NCBI RefSeq assembly: GCF_024498355.1 | Contig: NZ_CP101833.1 | Location: 2,027,001 to 2,091,000, forward strand | DNA length: 64,000 bases | DNA from: Bacillus pumilus | GTDB taxonomy: Bacteria; Bacillota; Bacilli; Bacillales; Bacillaceae | Reading direction: 5' to 3' | The notes under the pieces: model-generated | What the model saw: only the letters and a program-made list of their open reading frames with translations | Told to the model about the DNA's origin: nothing | Databases searched by the model: none | Position numbers and translations under genes: made by a program | In this document: positions 21,234 through 32,125 of the stretch, piece after piece | How the letters are laid out: every line of letters begins with the position of its first letter | Numbering within the stretch: the stretch's first letter is position 1

Positions 21234-21890
21234 TTAAATTTGCACCATTTTCACCGCACGAGCTTTTTTTGCTTTCCGCAGACCGAACCACCATAAAAAA
21301 ATCATGAACGGCATCATAATATATCCCCAATTTTTCATCCCAAGAAGAATGAAATCATATAAGCCGTGAAAAAGCACAGGGAGTGTTAAAGAAAGGATCA
21401 GCCATTTGCGCTGCTCTTTTTTATCAGAGAAACGGGCTTTGCCGATATAAAATCCCATCACAACGCCAAATAAAGCGTGACTTGATACGGGTAATAAGGC
21501 GCGTGTAAACGCATATTCCACCCCATGACCGACTAAGTAAAGAATATTTTCAAGTGTCGCAAAACCGAGAGAGACACTTATTCCATACACAATCCCATCA
21601 TAGTGTTCATCAAACTGGGCATGCGCATAGACGCTGACCATTAAAATAAACCATTTTAATGATTCCTCTAAAAAGCCCGACGTCACAAATGAAATCAAGA
21701 TAGGGTTCGTTGCGATATTTTCTTCTTGAAGGACATATTGAATAAACATGGTTGGAAACACAAGTATGACACCTAGCATAAAAGATCTGATGACCATATG
21801 AACCGGCTCATTGTCGTACTGATCTTTCAAATAAAAATAACTTAAAAGTGCGATGCCGGGAGCTAAACCTGCTGAGATGATTGCGATCAT
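21234..21890 (-). CDS. prsW: Site-1 intramembrane protease PrsW
   Basis: A 218-residue polytopic membrane protease which in B. subtilis makes the first cut in anti-sigma factor RsiW, releasing sigma W. The catalytic motifs are present: EESLKWF (EExxxK) near residue 76, [15 protein letters not shown] near residue 132 and [10 protein letters not shown] near residue 174. About six membrane helices are expected. It lies between ypdA and sleB, as in B. subtilis (ypdC). The start follows AGAGGT. Confidence 0.95.
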   Translation of the reverse strand: MIAIISAGLAPGIALLSYFYLKDQYDNEPVHMVIRSFMLGVILVFPTMFIQYVLQEENIATNPILISFVTSGFLEESLKWFILMVSVYAHAQFDEHYDGIVYGISVSLGFATLENILYLVGHGVEYAFTRALLPVSSHALFGVVMGFYIGKARFSDKKEQRKWLILSLTLPVLFHGLYDFILLGMKNWGYIMMPFMIFLWWFGLRKAKKARAVKMVQI

Positions 21891-22004
21891 AATCAGACCT
21901 CTTTCCCTACATTATCCTTCATTATCGTACCATGATTTACCCCTTTTTTATATGACTCGAGCCCATTTTTCTTAAAATAACTTTCTATATAATCCCATTT
22001 TATA

Positions 22005-22048
22005 TAAAAAAAGAACTGAATCCCTTTGAAGGATCCAGTTCTTTTTTT
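22005..22048 (-). terminator. Terminator overlapping the ypdA stop
   Basis: AAAAAAAGAACTG-GATCC and GGATT-CAGTTCTTTTTTT arms give a strong near-palindromic hairpin usable in both directions. The minus-strand reading ends ypdA. Confidence 0.85.
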
Positions 22049-23018
22049 AGCTGTTGATTCTTTTGTTGATAACTTCTGCAATCAGACCTCCATGAAATCT
22101 TCCATTTTCAATGAAAATTTCATTGGCGTTGTTTCCAGCTGCAATGACTCCTGCAATGAAAATGCCTTCTACATTTGTTTCCATTGTCTGTTCATCAAAG
22201 GCTGGGCGGCCTGATTCTTGATCAATCATTACACCCATTTTTTCTAAGAAAGAATGATCAGGGTGATAGCCTGTCATCGCAAACACATAATCACTTTTCA
22301 CTCGATCTGTTTGGTCTTGCTGGTTTGTAAAGACAACCTCTTCTTCTGTGATTTCTTTCACCTGCGCACCGAACTCCATTCGAATGGTTCCATTACGGAC
22401 AAGGGCTTCAAACTCTGGTAAAATCCAAGGTTTGATGCTGGACGAATATTCAGTTCCTCTATATAACACAGTGACTCTGCTTCCGCATTTCACTAGTTCT
22501 AGCGCGGCATCGACACTGGAGTTTTTCCCCCCGATGACCGTCACATCTTTATCAAAGTATGGGTGCCCTTCTTTAAAATAATGATACACGTGAGGCAGGT
22601 CTTCCCCTTTGACATTCATATAGTTTGGATGATCATAGTAGCCAGTGGCAATCACGACGTAGTCACATGAATAGACGTCTTTTGATGTGTTGACGGTAAA
22701 ACGCCCATCTTTTTTCGTCACAGCGTTTACTTTTTCAAAAGCATGAACACGCAGGCTTTTTCTTCTGACCACCTCTCGGTAATAGGAAAGAGCCTGAATA
22801 CGAACTGGCTTCCGGTTTTCAGTAATAAAAGCGACATCACCGATCTCAAGCTTTTCACTTGTACTGAAAAAGGTTTGATGTGTTGGATAATGATAAATAC
22901 TGTTAACCACATTACCCTTTTCAATCACAAGTGCATCGATACCGATTTGCTTGAATGCGATGGCAGCTGATAATCCACATGGGCCGCCTCCTATTATGAT
23001 CGCTTTTTCTTGTTTCAT
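22047..23018 (-). CDS. ypdA: Bacillithiol disulfide reductase YpdA
   Basis: FAD- and NADPH-binding oxidoreductase of the thioredoxin-reductase-like family that recycles oxidised bacillithiol. The FAD motif GGGPCGLSAAIAF is at the N-terminus with the conserved Cys, and the NADPH motif VIGGKNSSVDAALELVK is near residue 165. The ATG at 23018 (MKQEKAIIIGGG) has AGGAGTG six bases upstream and gives 323 residues; the 21 codons before it are unlike the family and unlikely to be translated. Confidence 0.93.
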   Translation of the reverse strand: MKQEKAIIIGGGPCGLSAAIAFKQIGIDALVIEKGNVVNSIYHYPTHQTFFSTSEKLEIGDVAFITENRKPVRIQALSYYREVVRRKSLRVHAFEKVNAVTKKDGRFTVNTSKDVYSCDYVVIATGYYDHPNYMNVKGEDLPHVYHYFKEGHPYFDKDVTVIGGKNSSVDAALELVKCGSRVTVLYRGTEYSSSIKPWILPEFEALVRNGTIRMEFGAQVKEITEEEVVFTNQQDQTDRVKSDYVFAMTGYHPDHSFLEKMGVMIDQESGRPAFDEQTMETNVEGIFIAGVIAAGNNANEIFIENGRFHGGLIAEVINKRINS

Positions 23019-23086
23019 TTGTTCCACTCCTGTCGTTTCACTGCAATAACAATTGCTGGGCTGTTTGATTCTTTGTTCCATTACAT

Positions 23087-23120
23087 AAAAAAATCTCCTA
23101 TATTAGGATAGGAGATTTTT
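23087..23120 (-). terminator. Terminator after gudB
   Basis: Minus-strand arms AAAAATCTCCTAT and ATAGGAGATTTTTTT around CCTAAT, just past the gudB stop. Confidence 0.85.
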
Positions 23121-23142
23121 GGACGCGATGCAAATAAGCCGC

Positions 23143-24417
23143 TTAAATCCAGCCTCTGAATCGAGAAGCTTCAGCCATTTTACGTACGCCGACCATATAT
23201 GCAGCAAGACGCATATCGATGCGGCGGTTTTGCGCCATTTCATAAATATTATTAAATGATTTCACCATCATATTTTCTAAACGAGTTTCCACTTCTTCTT
23301 CTGTCCAGTAGAACCCTTGGTTATTCTGAACCCATTCAAAGTAAGAAACAGTGACACCACCCGCACTCGCAAGTACGTCTGGGACAAGTAGTACACCACG
23401 ATCTGAAAGAATTTTTGTTCCTTCTAGTGTCGTCGGACCATTTGCTGCTTCTACGACAATTTTGGCTTTAATGTTTGCCGCATTATCTTCTGTAATTTGA
23501 TTTTCAATGGCTGCAGGTACTAAGATATCACAATCCAGCTCAAGCAGCTCTTTGTTTGTAATTGTATCGTTAAATAATTTAGTGACGGTTCCAAAGCTGT
23601 CACGCCGGTCAAGCAAGTAGTCAATGTCTAGACCATCTTCATCGTATAATCCGCCGTAAGCATCTGAAATCCCTACGATTTTTGCTCCAGCATCATACAT
23701 GAATTTAGCCAAGTAACTTCCTGCATTTCCGAATCCCTGTACAACAACACGAGCCCCTTTGATGTCAATCCCTTTTTTCTTCGCCGCTTCTTTGATGCAG
23801 ATCGTCACACCTTTTGCTGTTGCGGTGTCACGTCCGTGTGACCCTCCAAGAACAATCGGTTTTCCTGTAATAAATCCTGGCGAGTTAAATTCATCAATTC
23901 TAGAATATTCATCCATCATCCATGCCATAATTTGAGAGTTTGTAAATACATCTGGTGCTGGAACATCTTTTGTTGGTCCCACGATTTGACTAATTGCGCG
24001 CACATAGCCGCGGCTTAGTTTTTCGAGCTCTCTGAATGACATTTCTCTTGGATCACAGATAATACCGCCTTTTCCTCCGCCATAAGGAAGATCCACAATA
24101 CCACATTTTAAACTCATCCAAATTGAAAGCGCTTTTACTTCTTTTTCAGTTACGTTCGGGTGGAATCGAATTCCGCCTTTTGTCGGACCGACAGCATCAT
24201 TGTGCTGCGCGCGGTAACCAGTGAAAATTTTCACCGATCCATCATCCATACGTACTGGAATTTTGACCGTTAATAGACGAATTGGTTCCTTCAGCAATTC
24301 ATATACTTCTTGCGGATATCCCAATTTGTCAAGCGCTTTATGTATGACGGTTTGAGTTGACTTTAAAACATCTAGCTTATCTTCTGCGTTATGAGCGGCG
24401 TTTTGATCGGCTGCCAT
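23143..24417 (-). CDS. gudB: NAD-specific glutamate dehydrogenase GudB, intact form
   Basis: Hexameric glutamate dehydrogenase (424 residues) converting glutamate to 2-oxoglutarate and ammonia. Motifs: GGIRFHPNVTEKEVKALSIWM, the catalytic region LPYGGGKGGI and Rossmann VVQGFGNAGSYLAK. In laboratory B. subtilis 168 the gene is cryptic because a 9-bp duplication doubles Val-Lys-Ala. Here a single VKA follows TEKE, so the enzyme should be active. AGGGGG precedes the start at a rather long spacing. Confidence 0.96.
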   Translation of the reverse strand: MAADQNAAHNAEDKLDVLKSTQTVIHKALDKLGYPQEVYELLKEPIRLLTVKIPVRMDDGSVKIFTGYRAQHNDAVGPTKGGIRFHPNVTEKEVKALSIWMSLKCGIVDLPYGGGKGGIICDPREMSFRELEKLSRGYVRAISQIVGPTKDVPAPDVFTNSQIMAWMMDEYSRIDEFNSPGFITGKPIVLGGSHGRDTATAKGVTICIKEAAKKKGIDIKGARVVVQGFGNAGSYLAKFMYDAGAKIVGISDAYGGLYDEDGLDIDYLLDRRDSFGTVTKLFNDTITNKELLELDCDILVPAAIENQITEDNAANIKAKIVVEAANGPTTLEGTKILSDRGVLLVPDVLASAGGVTVSYFEWVQNNQGFYWTEEEVETRLENMMVKSFNNIYEMAQNRRIDMRLAAYMVGVRKMAEASRFRGWI

Positions 24418-24559
24418 TAAAATAAACCCCCTAGAAATCTTTCATGATCTACTGCTCCCTTTCAAGCAATAGTATACACCTTCGTACTGGTAAAGCAAAG
24501 GTAAAAAACGTTTTTTATCAAAATAAAATATCAGCGTTTATAAATATAAAAAAGGATAT

Positions 24560-24592
24560 AAAAAAATACTGTTGTTTCATCACAACAGTATT
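24560..24592 (-). terminator. Terminator after mecB
   Basis: Minus-strand arms AATACTGTTG and CAACAGTATT around a TGATGAAA loop, followed by TTTTTTTATA, just beyond the mecB stop. Confidence 0.85.
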
Positions 24593-24613
24593 AAATATAA
24601 TAGAAAAAAATGA

Positions 24614-25198
24614 TTAAAAATACATCTGAATCGTTTTCACTGCATCTTCTTGCATAATCACTTTTCCATACTCTTTTAGCCGGTGAATGGTTAATGTCGT
24701 AGGAGAACCAAATTCCGCTAAAATGGAAATAACAGTATCAGCAGACAGTTCTTCATCAACATCATCTAGGCTGAGAAAATATTGACCTTCATAATGGTAA
24801 ACTGTACCCCCTAAAAGTCCAATACGACTTAAACTATGGGACAGTTGAATCACATCTTCAAACGAGGCAAATTGATAGAGCACATGCTTGCTCTCGTCGA
24901 GCTTGACCTGCATCTCAATGTAATCTTCATCAAACTCATCATCAGCATCATCTTCCTGCTGACTCTTTGTGACAATGACGACCATCCCCTGCGCCTGAAG
25001 AGAAAATACTTCAACAGCAATCGGTCCATTCGCTTCAAAACCGAGCTCCTGATTCGCTTCGTTCATCATGTCTTTAAACAGCTGATGAACTTTGAACGAA
25101 TCTTTCCAAAGGTCTTCTTTCGTAAGACCTCGGTCTGTCAGGTCATCTAGTGTGAGAAAAATTTTGATTTTATTATAATTCAGACGCTCCAGTCGCAT
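24614..25198 (-). CDS. mecB: Adapter protein MecB (YpbH), MecA paralogue
   Basis: A 194-residue adapter of the MecA family that delivers substrates to ClpC. It has the N-terminal substrate-binding domain MRLERLNYNKIKIFLTLDDLTDRGLTKEDLW, an acidic linker (QQEDDADDEFDEDY) and the C-terminal ClpC-binding domain. The ATG at 25198 has GGAGGG six bases upstream. In B. subtilis YpbH influences competence and sporulation. Its place between gudB and ypbG matches, distinguishing it from mecA, which lies elsewhere. Confidence 0.92.
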   Translation of the reverse strand: MRLERLNYNKIKIFLTLDDLTDRGLTKEDLWKDSFKVHQLFKDMMNEANQELGFEANGPIAVEVFSLQAQGMVVIVTKSQQEDDADDEFDEDYIEMQVKLDESKHVLYQFASFEDVIQLSHSLSRIGLLGGTVYHYEGQYFLSLDDVDEELSADTVISILAEFGSPTTLTIHRLKEYGKVIMQEDAVKTIQMYF

Positions 25199-25362
25199 AA
25201 CGTTCCCTCCTGCCTCTTCTAACACACATCATACTGTAGTATATGAGATGATGAGTCATAGGTTCTTAATTTTGTATTCAGTTTACACTGTGTCAAGACG
25301 GAAGACAAGCACGAAGCAATGCTCACGGTGACTTTTATGGAAAATATTGAGGGTGCATCAAG

Positions 25363-26154
25363 TTAACGTGTTTTTAGAGGCATTAAATAGATCAGATGGG
25401 TTTCTGGTTCTGCCCCAAGACGCATTGGAATCTTTGTTGTTCCATAGCCATTACTAATCAGAAAAAAAGCGCCTTTGACTTGGCCTGTTCTCCCTTTTTC
25501 ATACGGGCCAAATTTCCCGATGCGGATCTGTCCTCCGTGGGTATGACCACTCAGGACAAGATCGATTCCCTCTTCCTCACTCATCATGTGATGCACATCT
25601 GGATTGTGTGATAAGAGGATATTCACTTCATCTTTAACAAACTCCGGCCGTATCGCTTCATAATCTGCTTTTTCAAGCCGAATATCGTCGATTCCTCCAA
25701 TTTTAATGGGCTGGCCTTCAAAATCCCACACAGCCATTTCATTTTGCAATGTGGTGACATCATAAGCATGAAGAATCTCTTTAAACTTTTGCTGATGCAG
25801 CTCATGGTCATTATTTCCCCAAACAAAATAAACCGGAGCAATTCTTGATAAACATTTCACATTCTCTTCAATCCTGGCATAGGGTACACCTTTTTCTGCT
25901 AAGTCCCCGCCTATCATAATCACATCTGGCTTTTCCTGCCTTACTTCTGCTAATAATGTGTCACTAATGAGGCGTCGATGCGTATCAGAAATAAAGAAAA
26001 TGACTGCGGGTCTATCTGATTGAAGTGCTTCTATTGTAAAGTAATGCTTTTTGATGTTGTTTTGTTTTGCCGTTTTCACCATTTTTGCCGTTACACACAC
26101 ACCTGTTGTAACAGCCGCAATGGCGGCAGTAAATCCGATGGCATATTTCATCAT
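25363..26154 (-). CDS. ypbG: Metallophosphoesterase YpbG
   Basis: A membrane-anchored calcineurin-type phosphoesterase. A hydrophobic N-terminal helix (about residues 5-25) is followed by the metal-binding motifs SDTHRR (D-x-H), GGDLAEKG (GD), WGNNDHE (GNH/D), HNPDVHH and SGHTHGGQ. It belongs to the YkuE/YpbG group related to UDP-diacylglucosamine hydrolases, but the substrate is unknown. The ATG at 26154 has AAGGGAG six bases upstream; the open frame continues 20 codons further without a good signal. Confidence 0.85.
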   Translation of the reverse strand: MMKYAIGFTAAIAAVTTGVCVTAKMVKTAKQNNIKKHYFTIEALQSDRPAVIFFISDTHRRLISDTLLAEVRQEKPDVIMIGGDLAEKGVPYARIEENVKCLSRIAPVYFVWGNNDHELHQQKFKEILHAYDVTTLQNEMAVWDFEGQPIKIGGIDDIRLEKADYEAIRPEFVKDEVNILLSHNPDVHHMMSEEEGIDLVLSGHTHGGQIRIGKFGPYEKGRTGQVKGAFFLISNGYGTTKIPMRLGAEPETHLIYLMPLKTR

Positions 26155-26236
26155 AAATGGCTCCCTTATATATCTTTCTTTCATAAGACGCTTGAATGAA
26201 AAAAGACGTTTCAACTGTTAAACGTCTTTGCCTCAT

Positions 26237-26689
26237 TTATTTACTTTCATAATAGAGATTAATGTCATATTGCTTCTGCATGTAGTGAAAAACCGTCTCA
26301 CGCTCTTCCCACTGATTTGATTGAGGCCATAAATCTGTGCTTTTTTGTATAATTTCACATCTGAGCTTATGATATTCATCCTCAGCCTTTTCTTCTTTTT
26401 TCTTATAATAATACGATGCGTAAAAAGCAAACACTTCTGCCATGATCCAAAACAGAAACACCTCATGACCAAGCAGTGTTGCAATCATAGCTTCTGGCTG
26501 CAGCGAGCCTCCCGTTTTGGCTGTTATGACAAAATAAAACAAAAGAATGGCTAGAGATAGAAGGGCTGTCCACTGCCATCTTTTGCTCTGCTTTGCAAAA
26601 CCCTCGTATTTGCGCTTTCTTTTGATCAATGTTTCAATCATTTTCTGTGTCGGCTGATCCATATAGCGGCTGATTGCGTGCAATGTCAT
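26237..26689 (-). CDS. ypbF: YpbF-like membrane protein
   Basis: About 150 residues with two membrane helices (approximately residues 43-62 and 73-95) joined by a short loop, and a charged C-terminal tail (KKKEEKAEDEYHKLRCEIIQKS). The start is uncertain: an ATG at 26689 has a weak GGGTG signal, and a GTG at 26698 is also possible. No function is known; identity comes from position between ypbE and ypbG and the topology. Confidence 0.65.
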   Translation of the reverse strand: MTLHAISRYMDQPTQKMIETLIKRKRKYEGFAKQSKRWQWTALLSLAILLFYFVITAKTGGSLQPEAMIATLLGHEVFLFWIMAEVFAFYASYYYKKKEEKAEDEYHKLRCEIIQKSTDLWPQSNQWEERETVFHYMQKQYDINLYYESK

Positions 26690-26754
26690 CACATACACCC
26701 TGTCCCTTTTTTCTACATATGTATGTGCTTTTCAATTGATTCATGTCAATTAAT

Positions 26755-27513
26755 TTAGTTTTCTAATGGGATATTCAGCACTTGTCCGCTGTACACACTA
26801 TTTCCTTTTAAATGATTATACGCTTTGATCTTCTCTTCACCCGAACGATTTTGGTAATATTTCATGGAGATTCGATACAGGTTTTCCTCTGGTCCAACGG
26901 TATGCTGTATGACACGGACTGGTTTCTTTTCCTGCTTCTTTTTCTCTTCAGCTTCTTTTCGTTTTTTCTCTTCCTGCTGTTTTTGCAAAGCTATCTGCTG
27001 CTGTTCACGCTTTTTTGCAGCTGCTGCTTTTTCACGCTCTGCCTTCTCTTTAGCGGCTTGCTCTTTTTTCTTTTGTTCAGCCTTTTCTTTCGATCTCTGC
27101 TTTTCTTTTTCTGCCTCTTTCTTTTTCTTCTCTTCAGCAGACGCATCAGCTTTATCAGCGCTTGAGTCATTTTTCGTTTCGACAAGTGCTGACGGGACTG
27201 GGTCTGTGTCAGCACTTGATGTTTTATCAATATATACGTCTTGATTATTGTTATGTTTGATTTCCTCTGATGTGTAGTAAATCAAAAGGAAGAATACACC
27301 GATGACGATAATAGGAAAGATAATAGCCAATGTCGTAAACAATGGATTGCGCACCTTTTTCGTGCGCTGCTTTTTATATTCATGAAAATCTTCCCGTGTA
27401 GGAAAGTGAGAGTCATCTGAAGGATGTACTTCTTCTTCAAGGTTTTCCTCTACATCGTCATGGATGTTTGTCAGCTGCTGTTTTTTTCTCTTCATTCTCG
27501 ACATTTCTTCCAT
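26755..27513 (-). CDS. ypbE: LysM-domain membrane protein YpbE
   Basis: A 252-residue protein with a cytoplasmic acidic N-terminus, one membrane helix (about residues 58-80, FTTLAIIFPIIVIGVFFLLI), a long Lys/Glu/Ala/Gln-rich coiled coil (about 110-195) and a C-terminal LysM domain (HTVGPEENLYRISMKYYQNR...). It should bind peptidoglycan outside the cell. The ATG at 27513 has GGGGGAGGG upstream. It overlaps ypbD by 56 bases. The repetitive coiled-coil region creates open antisense frames that are not genes. Confidence 0.82.
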   Translation of the reverse strand: MEEMSRMKRKKQQLTNIHDDVEENLEEEVHPSDDSHFPTREDFHEYKKQRTKKVRNPLFTTLAIIFPIIVIGVFFLLIYYTSEEIKHNNNQDVYIDKTSSADTDPVPSALVETKNDSSADKADASAEEKKKKEAEKEKQRSKEKAEQKKKEQAAKEKAEREKAAAAKKREQQQIALQKQQEEKKRKEAEEKKKQEKKPVRVIQHTVGPEENLYRISMKYYQNRSGEEKIKAYNHLKGNSVYSGQVLNIPLEN

Positions 27514-28095
27514 GTTCATCCCTCCCCCTATATTTCAAACGAATCTGACATGCAAAAACGAAGTCAATGACAAAATGGGTCATGACCGGAACAAATAAAT
27601 TCCCAGTCCACTCGTATAAAAGTCCTAAAAAAATACTAATGGAAACCACAAGGATAAACAAGAGTATTTTTGATAAATAGCGAAAGTGAAGAAGCGCAAA
27701 CACAATGCTGGCGATCTCAAGTCCAAATTGCTGTTGAACGATCCCTCGGAATAAAATCTCCTCAGAAAAGGCAATGAACAGTGTTAACCAAACAATATGC
27801 GGGATGCTGCGATTTTTGAACATTTTTTCATTTAAGCCGCCATCATCATACATATGAGCGGGAAACACCTTCATGACAATTGCATCCACCATCATCACAA
27901 GCAAAGCGCCGCCGATTCCATAAGTCAGTATCCGCATATCATGGATCTGCCAAAGTGCAGTAAAATCAGTCCAATGATCGAACATAAAAATACCTAGCAA
28001 AAAAGAAACGATAAGCATGAGCAGCTGCGTGAAATACAGCTGTTCTACTACTTGTCGATCGGTTAATTTTTCAATGATTCGGCGGTGTTGTTCAA

Positions 28096-28099
<4 letters not shown>
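27458..28099 (-). CDS. ypbD: CPBP (CAAX-like) intramembrane metalloprotease YpbD
   Basis: A 213-residue membrane protein of the CAAX protease/bacteriocin-processing family. Glutamate motif EEILFRGIVQQQFG (EExxxR) near residue 114 and a histidine motif FALLHFRY near residue 137, then MTHFVIDFVFA near residue 172, give the expected metal ligands. The TTG start overlaps the recQ stop, so translation is coupled. Its substrate is not known; the final 20 residues overlap ypbE. Confidence 0.82.
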
Positions 28100-29596
<1,497 letters not shown>

Positions 29597-29604
<8 letters not shown>

Positions 29605-30649
29605 TTGCTTTCACCATCCTTGTCAGTGCCAATCGTATTTGAAAATAAGTAAATGGATGCTCGAGGTTTTCTTTAATCAGCTTCATTTTGTTTGTTTGAA
29701 GCTGGCTGGCTACATCATGGATTGCCTGCTGCTCTTCGGGGCTCACATACGGTTCTATTAAGAAGCTCGGCTCATGTATGGACAGCTCCACAATATGGTC
29801 CTCGATCGTTGCCTTTTTTAATGAACGAATGTGGGCAATTTGATCAATGCTAAACCCTTTTTGTACAAGCTCAAGCGTTTTGTGGGTAGAGGTTGTTAAC
29901 ACGCGTTTGAATTCAAGGTCACCAACGATCAGCTGCATGATCGGCGCCTCACCTTTTTGTGCAGAATGAATAAAATAATGGAGCACATTCCAAAAAAGCA
30001 GGTACACATACCACACATCTTCTTTCACCCACTCAGCCATTTGCTGATACGTACGCCCGATTCTTTCATTTGAGGTCAATGAATAAACAAAGATCAGTGC
30101 TTCTCGATCACTTAAACGAGCAAGGAGTTTTTCAAGTTCATGATGCAGATCTTCAGAAAACTTTTTCTTATGGTGATGCTGCTTTAAGAAAGATTTCGTC
30201 CAGCTTTGAACCGATACATCTCTTTGAATTGGCACATATTGATGTGACCCTGCCGTATAATGAGAAAGCACTTGTATAAGTAAAGACAGCCTCATCCATA
30301 GCATCTTTGCTTTATCATGATACTGGGCACCATGAAAATAAGCGGGCAGCGGTTTTTCAGAAAAATACTGTTTTAGCATATGCTCTCCTGTATCCGTGAC
30401 GCTGAATGTATCCCCTGTTTTTCTAATGAAGTGTTCCTCTTCAAGCTTTCGAACAGAGCGATTCAGCTGATCCCGCGTAAAACCTGGATAACACCCAAAA
30501 TAGCTAGAAAGTTGAAACAAACTCGCATCCTGTATCGTTTGTGATGATTTTTTTCCTTTAAAAAGATGGTAGACAGCGCTAATGGAGCGTTCGCCGTTCA
30601 ATTTATGTACACTGTCCATTAACATGACATCCAAGTAATGAATCGTCAT
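29597..30649 (-). CDS. ypbB: YpbB-like protein with C-terminal helix-turn-helix
   Basis: A 350-residue protein always found ahead of this short RecQ. The C-terminal 90 residues (KGFSIDQIAHIRSLKKATIEDHIVEL) have the helix-turn-helix fold seen in the C-terminal domain of other RecQ proteins, so YpbB may act as a partner or detached domain of RecQ; that is an inference. No enzymatic motif is visible in the rest. Divergent from fer, with about 270 bases between. Confidence 0.85.
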
Positions 30650-30799
30650 TCATCAAAGCACCTGTCTTCCTGACAAAATTCGAATATTTTCTCCCTTTAT
30701 TTTAACAGATTTCATAGAAGAAGAAATGTTTAAACTCAATTTATGGGGGAAAGTTATGAACAAACCCTTATGTGATAAGTATTCTCAATCACTTTACAG

Positions 30800-30828
30800 T
30801 TGAAATGTGAATTTAAAATCATTACAAT
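30800..30828 (+). promoter_or_regulatory. Sigma A promoter for fer
   Basis: TTGAAA (30800-30805) and TACAAT (30823-30828) are separated by 17 bases, about 90 bases before the fer start. Confidence 0.7.
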
Positions 30829-30875
30829 AAGGTTTGAGGAAATTGGTTTTTTATCGGTGAAACTAAAAAGGTTAA

Positions 30876-31166
<291 letters not shown>

Positions 31167-31170
31167 TATA

Positions 31171-31193
31171 AAAGCCCCTTATGCAGGGGCTTT
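31171..31193 (+). terminator. Terminator hairpin, left duplicate (fer side)
   Basis: Arms AAAGCCCC and GGGGCTTT around TTATGCA. It has only three T residues before the repeat element begins, so termination here is probably weak. A second copy differing by one loop base lies at 31366-31388. Confidence 0.8.
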
Positions 31194-31365
31194 CAGCGTG
31201 TAGACAAACCCTCGCATTCTTTGTCAGGTCTGCGCTCCGGTGCTCACGAATGTCAAATTCGCTCCGCTCCGGTGCTCGTCCTTCCTAGACTTCAAAGGTT
31301 TTCTGAGCTGAAAAGAAGACAAAGGGCTAAAATAAAGATCATTTTAGCCCTTTGTCAACAATCTG
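31194..31365. repeat. Terminator-inserted repeat element, copy 1 (172 bp)
   Basis: Starts CAGCGTGTAGACAAACCCTC and ends TTTGTCAACAATCTG; the ends are imperfect inverted repeats of about 18 bases. The centre is GC-richer (GCTCCGGTGCTCACGAATG, then GCTCCGCTCCGGTGCTCG). Near the right end is a long hairpin with 15-base arms GACAAAGGGCTAAAA and TTTTAGCCCTTTGTC. It is closely matched by the copy at 46017-46192 and has no coding capacity. It is flanked by direct copies of the fer/ribU terminator hairpin. Confidence 0.88.
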
Positions 31366-31388
31366 AAAGCCCCTTATACAGGGGCTTT
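31366..31388. terminator. Terminator hairpin, right duplicate (between fer and ribU)
   Basis: Same 23-base hairpin as at 31171 with A for G in the loop (TTATACA), followed on the plus strand by TTTTTTA. This copy retains the T tract for fer; on the minus strand it lies just past the ribU stop and may also end ribU. Confidence 0.85.
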
Positions 31389-31394
31389 TTTATA

Positions 31395-31979
31395 TTAACT
31401 ATTTTGAAGTCGGCGTTTATTTTCAAACCATGGACGCATTTTTACAAAAATAAAACTAAATACGATAGTAATGATGATCCCTTTAATAAAGTTAAAAGGT
31501 AAGATTCCTGCTGTAATGGTTGTCTTGAGCGCATGATCTGACAGTTCAGGCGCATTTAAAAACCATGTATACGCGGGAAGGAACAAGAAGTAATTTAAAA
31601 TGCTCATCATCACAGTCATAAGCAACGTTCCCATAATCATAGACCACGCCATCCCTTTTGCTGATTTAATTTTTTTAAACATAAAGGCGACTGGCAAGAT
31701 AAATAGTGTGCCTGCGATAAAGTTGGCGACTTGCCCAACAGGAACGCCAGACATACTGCCTTGGATGAGGTAATGCAGCACATTTTTTAATGCCTCAACG
31801 GCAATCCCTGCACCCGGTCCATAAATTAATATCGCAATAATCGCTGGAATATCGCTGAAATCAATTTTTAAATACGCTGGAAGCCCTGGAAAAGGGAAAT
31901 CCAATAAAATTAAAACAAACGAAATACTACTGAGCATACTTGTGACTACTAAACGTTTTACTCTACTTTGATTCAACAT
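31395..31979 (-). CDS. ribU: Riboflavin ECF transporter substrate-binding subunit RibU (FmnP/YpaA)
   Basis: A 194-residue S-component with about six membrane helices that binds riboflavin and works with the shared EcfAA'T module. Family features include the N-terminal VKRLVVTSMLSSISFVLILLDFPFPGLPAYLKIDFSDIPAI and GPGAGIAVEALKNVLHYL. The ATG at 31979 follows AAAGGAGAGAG. An FMN riboswitch and terminator lie directly upstream, so uptake is repressed by FMN. It becomes more important here because the riboflavin operon at 50 kb is incomplete. Confidence 0.95.
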   Translation of the reverse strand: MLNQSRVKRLVVTSMLSSISFVLILLDFPFPGLPAYLKIDFSDIPAIIAILIYGPGAGIAVEALKNVLHYLIQGSMSGVPVGQVANFIAGTLFILPVAFMFKKIKSAKGMAWSMIMGTLLMTVMMSILNYFLFLPAYTWFLNAPELSDHALKTTITAGILPFNFIKGIIITIVFSFIFVKMRPWFENKRRLQNS

Positions 31980-32035
31980 TCTCTCTCCTTTTCGATCAAA
32001 TCTTTCGAAAAGAGGATTGTTCAATTTTCAGCCAC

Positions 32036-32064
32036 AAAAAAACCGCTCTTGAAAACAGGAGCGG
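32036..32064 (-). terminator. Riboswitch-controlled terminator of ribU
   Basis: Minus-strand arms CCGCTCCTG and CAAGAGCGG followed by TTTTTTTG, between the FMN aptamer and the ribU start; the expression platform of the riboswitch. Confidence 0.88.
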
Positions 32065-32125
32065 GGAATTTAGGCTAGACAAATAAACGTGTAAACAACG
32101 ATGTTTTCAACGTTTATGAACCTCC

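Noticed and set aside
24418..24613. Possible promoter or regulatory site for gudB in the 196-bp gap
   Set aside because: AT-rich sequence offered several poor matches; only the mecB terminator could be supported.
26812..27244. Long phenylalanine- and serine-rich open frames on the plus strand
   Set aside because: They are antisense shadows of the Lys/Glu-rich coiled-coil region of ypbE, with no ribosome-binding site and no family resemblance.
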